This document shows positions 5,624 through 11,174 of a DNA stretch of 11,174 nucleotides, in pieces (positions within the stretch are counted from its first letter, which is position 1; each line of letters begins with the position of its first letter). This stretch comes from Aquificaceae bacterium. GTDB lineage: Bacteria > Aquificota > Aquificia > Aquificales > Aquificaceae. The position numbers and the translations under genes are program-made. Below the pieces are notes generated by a model that was not told where the DNA came from, did not search any database, and saw only the letters and a program-made list of their open reading frames with translations. Location of the stretch: assembly GCA_015487535.1 (NCBI GenBank), contig WFPN01000323.1, positions 1-11,174 on the forward strand, read 5' to 3'.

Positions 5624-6076
5624 ATGAAGGTGATACTCACGAGGGATCTGGAAGGTTACGGCTTCCTAGGAGATGTCATAGAGGTAAAGAGGGGCTTTGC
5701 CAACAACTACCTCATACCTAGAGGCTACGCCCTGCCGGCGACCGAAGGGAACGTAAAACATGTCCAGGAGATACTGAAGCAGAAGAGGAGAAAGCTCGAG
5801 AGGGAGAAGAAGAAGGCAGAGGAGCTCGCCAAGAAGCTGGAAGGGGTCGTTGTCCAGATAGAGAAGCCTGTGGGTGAGGCAGGAAAGCTCTTCGGTTCGG
5901 TTACTGCCGCAGACGTGGTGAATGCCCTCAAGGAGCAGGGTATAGAGATAGACAGGAAGAACGTGGTCTTCCCCCATCCGATAAGGGAGATAGGTCTCTA
6001 CACTGTTACCATAAGGCTTCACAGAGAGGTGGCCGTTGAGATAAAAGTGGATGTCAAACCCCAGGAGAAGGAATAA
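5624..6076 (+). CDS. rplI: 50S ribosomal protein L9
   Basis: A 150-residue L9, which binds 23S rRNA near the L1 stalk base and projects outward. The N-terminal domain has MKVILTRDLEGYGFLGDVIEVKRG followed by the rRNA-binding FANNYLIPRGYA. A long, strongly charged Lys/Glu/Arg helix (about residues 42-72) connects to the C-terminal domain with EAGKLFGSVTAADVVNAL and a closing beta strand rich in Val and Lys. The ATG has AGGAGG at 5612-5617 with a six-base spacer and lies 16 bases after rpsR. This is the last ribosomal gene of the operon. Confidence 0.96.
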   Translation: MKVILTRDLEGYGFLGDVIEVKRGFANNYLIPRGYALPATEGNVKHVQEILKQKRRKLEREKKKAEELAKKLEGVVVQIEKPVGEAGKLFGSVTAADVVNALKEQGIEIDRKNVVFPHPIREIGLYTVTIRLHREVAVEIKVDVKPQEKE

Positions 6077-6088
6077 ATTATTTGAGCC

Positions 6089-7024
6089 ATGAAAGAGATC
6101 GTAGTTGAGAAAAAGAGGGTAGCGCTCCCAACCGATCTGTTCCTAGCCCTTGGAGGGGCACTCCTGTCCGTAGGACTTTCTCTCCTTCCTTACGAGAACG
6201 TATTCTGGTACAAGTCCGCCATGCTGGCCTACGGGCTCGCCGCTCTAGTTTACCTTGCGTACCTCCTCGTAAGGGAATCCATACTCGGAAGGACAGCTAC
6301 GGGGATACTCTTCTTAGGACTACTGCTCAACCTCACTGGAATGATAAGGAGGGGGATAGAGAGCTATCAGATGGGTGTATTCCATCCGCCGTGGAGCAAT
6401 CTCTTCGAGGCTCTCACCTTCTGGAGTTTCGTGGCAGGAAGCGTTTACCTTCTGATAGAGAGAAAGTACGGTTTCAGGTTGATAGGCGCCTTCGTCGTGC
6501 CTCTAATATTCTTCACATCGGCCTACGCTATCTTCAAGGCCTCTCATGATATACAGCCCCTGATGCCCGCACTCAGAAGCTACTGGCTTTATATCCACGT
6601 GGTGGCCGCCTTCATAGGGTACGCCGGCTTCACGGTGGCCTTCGGGGGAGCCGTTGCGTATCTGATAAAGGAACACTTCAAGGACAAGAGCTGGGCCCAG
6701 AGGTACCTCCCTTCCAAGGAGGTCCTGGACGAGATCACCTACAAGTCTATAGCTATAGTCTTCCCAGTATGGACGGCCTCGATCATTCTCGGGGCAGCGT
6801 GGGCGAACGAGGCCTGGGGAGGGTACTGGAGCTGGGACCCCAAGGAGGTATGGTCACTGATCGTGTGGCTCTTCTTTGGAGCTTACCTGCACGCCCGTCA
6901 ATTGATGGGCTGGAGGGGAAAGAGGGTGGCCTGGATGGTCGTCTTCGGCTTTATAACCGTTTTGATATGCTTCTTCGCTATTAACCTATACTTCCCGGGG
7001 TTACACAGTTACGCTACCGAGTAG
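6089..7024 (+). CDS. ccsA: Cytochrome c biogenesis protein CcsA (System II haem handling)
   Basis: A 311-residue membrane protein with about eight predicted transmembrane helices. Together with CcsB/ResB it exports haem and ligates it to apocytochromes c. The signatures are SNLFEALTF at about 103-111, the external tryptophan-rich WWD motif WGGYWSWDPKEVW at 243-255, and conserved histidines His170 (YIHVV), His268 (YLHARQLMGW) and His306 (PGLHSYA). It starts 12 bases after rplI in the same direction, so it may be read with the ribosomal operon. It has no real Shine-Dalgarno sequence, and a TAAATT stretch at 6074-6079 could serve as a weak -10 box. No resB/ccsB gene is in the window. Its last 11 bases overlap the convergent EAL-HDOD gene. 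Confidence 0.9.
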   Translation: MKEIVVEKKRVALPTDLFLALGGALLSVGLSLLPYENVFWYKSAMLAYGLAALVYLAYLLVRESILGRTATGILFLGLLLNLTGMIRRGIESYQMGVFHPPWSNLFEALTFWSFVAGSVYLLIERKYGFRLIGAFVVPLIFFTSAYAIFKASHDIQPLMPALRSYWLYIHVVAAFIGYAGFTVAFGGAVAYLIKEHFKDKSWAQRYLPSKEVLDEITYKSIAIVFPVWTASIILGAAWANEAWGGYWSWDPKEVWSLIVWLFFGAYLHARQLMGWRGKRVAWMVVFGFITVLICFFAINLYFPGLHSYATE

Positions 7025-8258
7025 CCTCCTTCTTCCTCCCCACCGAGGCTATCCGGTTAGTTATCTCCTTGGCGTTCTTTATAGCCTCCCTTACGTTCGA
7101 CTTGGTTGTCTTGAGCATTTTAGCGACCTTGTCGATTATCTCATCATCGTCCGTGGACTCCTCCAAAAGCTCGACGAGAGAGAGGATGAGGCCAAGCTCG
7201 TTGTACCTGCTTTCGTAAGCCTCTATCACGTCCTCGTCCAGATCGAGCTCCTTCGCTATCTCCTGGGGATGTTCACCCATCAGCTCGTCCGTTAGAGAGA
7301 ACAGGCCCGTTATATAGGCCTTCTCCTCGAGTCCGGGAGCGTAAATCTTGGCCAGCTCTTCGGCGAGGCTTGCCCTCAGCAGAGACCTCCTTATCAGCTC
7401 CTCCTCCTCGTGACCAGCGAAGAGCTCGGTGATAGCTAGGGCGAGGGTGAAGTTCGCCACGTTGTTAAGGCTCAGGAGCGATATGGCGTCTTCAACTGAG
7501 TTTATGTCGTGCGCCCTCTCCCTGTATAGGGACTTTACAAACCTGAGGAGCCTGTAGGTTGCGCCCACGTCCTGCTCTATAACATCGGCGACCTTCTTTA
7601 GATCTCTCCTCTTTAAGGCCTCGTAGAGCTTTATCACGGTGTCCTTCATAAAGTATAGGCTTCTTATGTCCCTTATCGGGATGGGTTTGGCGAGGTAGTA
7701 ACCCTGGAAGTAGTCCACCCCCGCCTTCTTCGCCCTATCGTAGTCCGCCTCGTTCTCTATGTTCTTGGCCACCACCCCCTTCTTAAGCTCCTTTAGTATC
7801 CCCATTACCTCGGTGAGCTCCTCGTCCGTGTAAACCATCTCCTTCCAGTTTATCTTCACCATGTGGCACTTGTTCAGAAGGGGAAGGTAGTTCACCTTCT
7901 CAAAGCCGAAATCGTCTATGCAGAAGGTAAAACCTCTGTCCACGAGCTCGTTCACCGCCTTAAGGAGCTCGTTGGTTATGCTCCTGTTCTCAACAAGCTC
8001 TATACCCACGAGCTCGGGTGGGAGCAGCTCGAACATAGTGGCTTCCAGAAAGAGGGAGGGAACGTTTATAAAAACGAGTTTGCCGTTTCCTATCTTCTCC
8101 GGACCTACGTCCGCAACTATGTTTATCGTTATCGAGGTAGCTTTCAGGGGATCGAGTCCTTCAGGAAACCTCCTGGTCTTTATGTCTTTAAGCATTACCT
8201 CGTAGAAGGCTACGTTCCCTTCCCTGTCGAAGATCGGCTGTTTGAAAAGTACGTACAT
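7014..8258 (-). CDS. EAL-HDOD signalling protein (YuxH-like, probably not a c-di-GMP hydrolase)
   Basis: A 414-residue cytosolic protein with an N-terminal EAL domain (about 1-195) and a C-terminal HDOD domain (about 205-400), the architecture of YuxH-type regulators. Many EAL landmarks are present: Glu20 in YEVML at the EAL motif, Asn65 (FINVPS), Glu87 (GIELVE), Asp115/Asp116 (IDDFG), Lys135, Glu168 and Gln185 (YFQGYYLAKP). However, the first Glu of the usual AEGVE motif is Lys165 (AKNIE), the loop after DDFG lacks the TGYSSL pattern, and KID reads KIN. In studied EAL enzymes that Glu is important for catalysis, so reduced or absent phosphodiesterase activity is inferred; a role in binding or scaffolding is likelier. 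The HDOD part has the RLLRFVKS and HDINSVEDAISLLSLNNV stretches. The ATG at 8258 follows GGGAGAGG and lies 12 bases after folC, so the two form an operon. Confidence 0.85.
   Translation of the reverse strand: MYVLFKQPIFDREGNVAFYEVMLKDIKTRRFPEGLDPLKATSITINIVADVGPEKIGNGKLVFINVPSLFLEATMFELLPPELVGIELVENRSITNELLKAVNELVDRGFTFCIDDFGFEKVNYLPLLNKCHMVKINWKEMVYTDEELTEVMGILKELKKGVVAKNIENEADYDRAKKAGVDYFQGYYLAKPIPIRDIRSLYFMKDTVIKLYEALKRRDLKKVADVIEQDVGATYRLLRFVKSLYRERAHDINSVEDAISLLSLNNVANFTLALAITELFAGHEEEELIRRSLLRASLAEELAKIYAPGLEEKAYITGLFSLTDELMGEHPQEIAKELDLDEDVIEAYESRYNELGLILSLVELLEESTDDDEIIDKVAKMLKTTKSNVREAIKNAKEITNRIASVGRKKEATR
7022..7051. repeat. Inverted repeat at the ccsA / EAL-HDOD convergent junction
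   Basis: TAGCCTC at 7022-7028 and GAGGCTA at 7045-7051 are exact inverted copies separated by a 16-base pyrimidine-rich loop. The left arm contains the ccsA stop codon. The long loop and lack of a T-run make it a weak candidate for a bidirectional 3'-end structure. Confidence 0.35.
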
Positions 8259-8270
8259 CCTCTCCCTATT

Positions 8271-9494
8271 TTATATAACGGAGTCTCTCGCAGCTTCTTT
8301 AATCTCCCCCACCAGGTAGAGGGATCCGATCGCGCATAAATCTTCATCGAGGAGCCACGCATCGGCCGGGGTGTCGAGGACATCGATCTCTTTAAAGCCA
8401 AGTTCTTTAGCGTAGCTGTAAAGGTTTCCCACAGGTTCACCCCTGTAATGGCTCACCTGGGTAAGGATTATCCTGTCTGTGTGTCTCCTTATGAGCTCCA
8501 TCGAGAGTCTCCACTCCTTCTCAAGGAGGCCTGTAAAGAGGATCCAGATATCTCCGAAAAGCCTGAAGACTTCCTTGACCACCTTTGCGACAGCGTACGG
8601 GTTGTGGGATCCGTCCACTATAAGGAGCGGCTCCCTCCTCAGAACCTCCATCCTGCCCTCCCATCTCGTTTCACGGAGGGCCTCCTTTACCCTTTCAACA
8701 TCCAGCTCTGTAAAGAGCCTGGCGAGGGTCAGGGCGAATGAGGCGTTGTCTATCTGCCACTTCCCTAAGAGCCCCAATGGGGCCCTTTGAAGGTTCAGGT
8801 CTAGAAAGCTGTAATCCGTTAGCACCGTACTGCCCTTTTCAGAAAATCCCCTGTACTGGTAATCCAGGCCCGCGGTTATAGGGTTCTCTATTCCCATCTC
8901 CAAGGCCTTAGTGTAGAGAGGGTACCTGGAGCTCCCCAGAACGAGGGGAACGCCTTCCCTGTGGAGATGCAGCTTGTCCCAGGCTATCTCCTCCACGTTC
9001 CTCCCGAGCCATCTCGTGTGATCCCTCTCCACGTTCGTTATACCTACAACGGCAGCTTCGCACACTCTAGTGGCGTCCCATCTGCCCCCCATACCCACCT
9101 CCATGACCGCAACGTCCACGCTCTGATCCCTAAAGTAAAGGAGCGCTATTAATGTGGCAGCCTCAAAGTAGGTCAGCTCAAACCTCTCAAAGACCCTCTT
9201 AAGATCCTTAACGTAGGTGGAAAGTACATCCCCAGGCACCTTTTTACCGTTTATCCTCCACCTCTCGTTCTCCTCAACCAGATGGGGTGATACGAACCAT
9301 CCAGTCTTGTACCCGTGCTCCCTCAGTATCCTCTCGAGGAAGGTGCAGGAAGAGCCCTTCCCGTTCGTACCGCCGACGAGCACGGCCGGAAAATCCTTCT
9401 GAGGGTTTCCTACGTAGTCGGCCGCCTCCTTTATCCTCTCGAGGGTTGGCTCTATCTTGTAATCCCTTCCTCTGTAGAGATCCCAGAGTTTCAT
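8271..9494 (-). CDS. folC: Folylpolyglutamate synthase / dihydrofolate synthase
   Basis: A 407-residue Mur-ligase-type enzyme that adds glutamate to dihydropteroate and/or to folates with ATP. Visible motifs: the P-loop GGTNGKGS at 41-48, SPHLVEENER at 69-78, EVGMGGRWDAT at 132-142, ITNVERDH with metal-binding His159, Lys174 at the carbamylated-lysine position (IAWDK), GKWQIDNA at 244-251 where a His usually replaces Trp246, and DGSHNP at 294-299. The ATG at 9494 gives a family-typical N-terminus (MKLWDLYRGRDYKIEPTL). The upstream TTG at 9530 would add twelve hydrophobic, non-conserved residues and coincides with a TTGAAA -35-like box, so it is rejected. There is no Shine-Dalgarno sequence. 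It is followed by the EAL-HDOD gene and is divergent from trpB2. Mono- or bifunctionality cannot be decided by eye. Confidence 0.92.
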   Translation of the reverse strand: MKLWDLYRGRDYKIEPTLERIKEAADYVGNPQKDFPAVLVGGTNGKGSSCTFLERILREHGYKTGWFVSPHLVEENERWRINGKKVPGDVLSTYVKDLKRVFERFELTYFEAATLIALLYFRDQSVDVAVMEVGMGGRWDATRVCEAAVVGITNVERDHTRWLGRNVEEIAWDKLHLHREGVPLVLGSSRYPLYTKALEMGIENPITAGLDYQYRGFSEKGSTVLTDYSFLDLNLQRAPLGLLGKWQIDNASFALTLARLFTELDVERVKEALRETRWEGRMEVLRREPLLIVDGSHNPYAVAKVVKEVFRLFGDIWILFTGLLEKEWRLSMELIRRHTDRIILTQVSHYRGEPVGNLYSYAKELGFKEIDVLDTPADAWLLDEDLCAIGSLYLVGEIKEAARDSVI

Positions 9495-9502
9495 GGGAGA
9501 GA

Positions 9503-9530
9503 AAATTAATGCCGCCCCTGTGTTTTTCAA
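9503..9530 (-). promoter_or_regulatory. Candidate near-leaderless promoter of folC
   Basis: On the minus strand TTGAAA (9530-9525) and TAATTT (9508-9503) are separated by 16 bases. The predicted start lies about two bases before the folC ATG at 9494, consistent with the missing Shine-Dalgarno sequence. Confidence 0.45.
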
Positions 9531-9532
9531 GT

Positions 9533-9538
9533 TAAAAT
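9533..9538 (+). promoter_or_regulatory. Candidate -10 box for trpB2
   Basis: TAAAAT lies back to back with the folC -35-like box. It would start a leader of about 23 bases containing GAGGAGGG at 9552-9559 ahead of the GTG. No convincing -35 box is seen. Confidence 0.3.
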
Positions 9539-9567
9539 GAGGAAAACATCAGAGGAGGGCTGAAGCC

Positions 9568-10869
9568 GTGAGAAAGTACATCCTTCCGGAAGGAGAGATA
9601 CCCAAGAGGTGGCTGAACATAATCCCCCTGCTGCCCGAACCACTGGAGCCTCCCCTAGATCCGGAGACAAAAGAACCCGTATCCCCCGAAAAGCTCGCCG
9701 TAATATTCCCGGAGCCCCTAATAGAACAGGAGGTCTCCGACAAGGAGTGGATAGAGATACCCGAAGAGGTCCTAAACATCTACTCACTCTGGAGGCCCAC
9801 ACCACTTCATAGAGCAAAGAACCTGGAAGAATATCTGGGAACGCCCGCCAAGATCTTCTACAAGAACGAGAGCGTCTCACCCCCTGGGTCCCATAAACCC
9901 AACACGGCGGTGGCCCAGGCTTACTACAACAAGATCTCTGGGGTCAAGAGGCTCACCACCGAGACAGGAGCCGGTCAGTGGGGCAGCGCCCTCTCCTTCG
10001 CAACCCAGTTCTTCGATATCGAGTGCAGGGTTTATATGGTCAGGGTCAGCTACAACCAGAAGCCCTACAGAAGGATCCTCATGGAAACCTGGAAGGGAGA
10101 GGTGATACCCTCCCCGAGCCCCTACACGAACGCAGGGAGGCAGTTCTACGAGAAGGATCCCGAGCACCCGGGAAGTCTCGGGATAGCCATAAGCGAGGCT
10201 ATAGAGGAGGCAGCCACGAGAGAAGACACGAAGTACTCCCTCGGAAGCGTTCTTAATCACGTCCTCCTTCACCAGACCGTCATAGGCCTAGAGGCTAAGA
10301 AGCAGATGGAGGAGGCCGGTTTCTACCCAGATGTAGTAATAGGCGCCGTGGGCGGAGGTTCCAACTTCGCGGGACTCTCCTTCCCCTTCCTCGCCGACAA
10401 GCTGAGGGGAGAGAAGCCGAACCTGGAGGTGATAGCCGTCGAGCCCGAGGCCTGTCCGACCTTGACCAAGGGTGAGTACAGGTACGATTTCGGCGATACC
10501 GTAGGTCTTACCCCCCTAATAAAGATGTACACACTGGGGCACGACTTCGTTCCACCCCCCATACACGCGGGAGGGCTTAGATACCACGGCGACGCTCCGC
10601 TTGTGTGCAAGCTCTACGACCTGGGATACATATCGGCGGTGGCTTACAAGCAGACGGAGGTCTTCGAGGCGGCGGTGACCTTCGCAAGAACCGAGGGGAT
10701 AGTTCCCGCTCCAGAGTCCTCCCATGCGATAAAGAAGGCCATAGACGAGGCCCTCAGGTGCAAGGAGACCGGAGAGGAGAAGGTCATACTCTTTAACCTT
10801 TCGGGACACGGATACTTCGACCTCTCCGCCTACGACAAGTTCCTCCGGGGGGAGCTTGAAGATACCTGA
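9568..10869 (+). CDS. trpB2: Tryptophan synthase beta chain-like protein, TrpB2 type
   Basis: A 433-residue PLP enzyme of fold type II. TrpB2 proteins condense indole with serine, or in some archaea phosphoserine, and usually act without the channelling TrpA partner. The TrpB2 class is shown by the long N-terminal extension with WLNIIPLLPEPLEPPLDP (15-32) and by the overall length, compared with about 400 residues in TrpB1. The PLP lysine is Lys110 in GSHKPNTA, the reaction-centre Glu132 is in ETGAGQWG, and the phosphate-binding loop is GGGSN at 262-266. The C-terminal NLSGHGYFDL is also typical. The GTG start is supported by GAGGAGGG at 9552-9559 with an eight-base spacer. There is no trpA or other trp gene beside it. 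In an autotroph it may salvage indole or serve as the main beta subunit; a second trpB may exist elsewhere. Confidence 0.93.
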   Translation: MRKYILPEGEIPKRWLNIIPLLPEPLEPPLDPETKEPVSPEKLAVIFPEPLIEQEVSDKEWIEIPEEVLNIYSLWRPTPLHRAKNLEEYLGTPAKIFYKNESVSPPGSHKPNTAVAQAYYNKISGVKRLTTETGAGQWGSALSFATQFFDIECRVYMVRVSYNQKPYRRILMETWKGEVIPSPSPYTNAGRQFYEKDPEHPGSLGIAISEAIEEAATREDTKYSLGSVLNHVLLHQTVIGLEAKKQMEEAGFYPDVVIGAVGGGSNFAGLSFPFLADKLRGEKPNLEVIAVEPEACPTLTKGEYRYDFGDTVGLTPLIKMYTLGHDFVPPPIHAGGLRYHGDAPLVCKLYDLGYISAVAYKQTEVFEAAVTFARTEGIVPAPESSHAIKKAIDEALRCKETGEEKVILFNLSGHGYFDLSAYDKFLRGELEDT

Positions 10870-10884
10870 GCTTATTCATAAGTT
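10856..10884 (+). promoter_or_regulatory. Candidate leaderless promoter of the last gene
   Basis: TTGAAG at 10856-10861, a 17-base spacer and TAAGTT at 10879-10884 place the predicted transcription start at the ATG at 10891. The -35 element lies in the last codons of trpB2. The -10 element matches the consensus only at three positions, but these include the most conserved T, A and T. Confidence 0.4.
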
Positions 10885-10892
10885 ATCTGAAT
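10874..10892. repeat. AT-rich imperfect palindrome over the start of the last gene
   Basis: ATTCA-TAA and TTA-TGAAT form an inverted repeat with a two-base bulge around a single G. It covers the candidate -10 box and reaches the ATG. It could be an operator, but the AT-rich composition makes a chance match possible. Confidence 0.3.
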
Positions 10893-11174
10893 GATAGGTA
10901 AGGTCTTTCAGATATTCCGTGAGAAGGGGGGCCTTCTGAAGGCCCTCGACCTCTGGGACTGGTACGAGTCCCTGGATGCCCGTCAGCAGAAGGCAATAAA
11001 GAAGTATTACTCGATAAAGGTCATAAAGAACTTGAGCTTCCCTTACAAGGCAAAGCACTTCGACAGCGGAGAGATAGAGAGGCCCCTCTACACGAAGAGG
11101 ACCTTCCTCGCCACCATAGCCCAGACCGCCCTCCTCGAAGGGGATTACGAGACCGCCGAGTGGCTCTACAACGA
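10891..11174 (+). CDS. Hypothetical protein, 5' part (runs off the window)
   Basis: An open frame starts with ATG directly after an in-frame TGA (10888-10890) and stays open for 94 codons to the window edge. The codon use, rich in AAG, AGG, ATA and GCC, matches the neighbouring genes, which supports a real gene. The product begins MIGKVFQIFREKGG, has Trp, Tyr and Lys-rich helices, and includes TKRTFLATIAQTALLEGDYETAEWLY, whose spacing of Leu, Gly, Asp-Tyr and Ala resembles a tetratricopeptide-like helical pair. No signal peptide or membrane segment is seen. I do not recognise the family. There is no Shine-Dalgarno sequence; the ATG coincides with the predicted start of transcription. It lies 21 bases after trpB2 in the same direction. 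Confidence 0.65.
   Translation, partial: MIGKVFQIFREKGGLLKALDLWDWYESLDARQQKAIKKYYSIKVIKNLSFPYKAKHFDSGEIERPLYTKRTFLATIAQTALLEGDYETAEWLYN

Noticed and set aside
9495..9530. TTG start at 9530 for folC, adding twelve residues
   Set aside because: No Shine-Dalgarno sequence, no conservation expected, and the TTG is better read as part of a TTGAAA -35 element.
10876..11058. Minus-strand open frame at the right edge
   Set aside because: The plus-strand frame from 10891 has codon use like the neighbouring genes and stays open to the edge; the minus frame is its shadow.
1..11174. Search for CRISPR arrays, insertion sequences, tRNA genes, riboswitches, toxin-antitoxin or defence genes
   Set aside because: No spaced repeats, transposase motifs, cloverleaf-like stretches or defence-related domains were seen, and no intergenic gap exceeds about 75 bases.

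Overview
The window looks like a chromosomal segment of a thermophilic, probably chemolithoautotrophic bacterium of the Aquificales type. The evidence is indirect. Proteins are rich in Glu, Lys and Arg; arginine is mostly AGG/AGA and isoleucine mostly ATA; genes are packed with overlaps or gaps of a few bases. The gene set (stand-alone PYC/CfiB-type biotin carboxylase, TrpB2-type tryptophan synthase beta, aminopropyltransferase, System II CcsA, zinc-ribbon S18) also fits that group. The taxonomic call is an inference. No rRNA, tRNA, CRISPR array, insertion sequence or phage gene was seen, so this is core genome rather than an accessory island.

Layout: (1) bases 1-30, the last codons of an upstream gene; (2) 43-816 (+), a predicted lipoprotein with an fn3-like C-terminal domain; (3) 804-2237 (-), a biotin carboxylase subunit, overlapping the lipoprotein gene tail to tail; (4) 2257-7024 (+), a long co-directional block: ksgA, speE, rpsF, ssb, a signal-less PhnD-like protein gene, rpsR, rplI and ccsA; (5) 7014-9494 (-), folC followed by a degenerate EAL-HDOD gene, overlapping ccsA tail to tail; (6) 9568-10869 (+), trpB2; (7) 10891 to the window edge (+), the start of an unrecognised gene.

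The central block couples ribosome biogenesis (KsgA, S6, S18, L9), DNA maintenance (SSB), polyamine synthesis (SpeE) and cytochrome c maturation (CcsA). The rpsF-ssb-rpsR-rplI order is the classic bacterial operon, but here a PhnD-like gene sits between ssb and rpsR with tight translational spacing. A consensus -10 box spans the speE stop codon and is followed by a leader hairpin and a strong Shine-Dalgarno sequence, so the ribosomal part probably has its own promoter.

The genes fall into two translation-signal classes. rpsF, ssb, the PhnD-like gene, rpsR, rplI, trpB2 and, less strongly, speE and the EAL-HDOD gene have Shine-Dalgarno sequences. The lipoprotein, biotin carboxylase, ksgA, folC, ccsA and the last gene do not, and most of these start within 0-5 bases of the transcription start predicted from a nearby -10 box, which suggests leaderless or near-leaderless mRNAs. 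I found no convincing new multi-gene system. The points most worth a second look are the PhnD-like protein in the ribosomal operon, the 19-bp divergent start region between biotin carboxylase and ksgA, the rpsF leader and the catalytic-site change in the EAL-HDOD protein.
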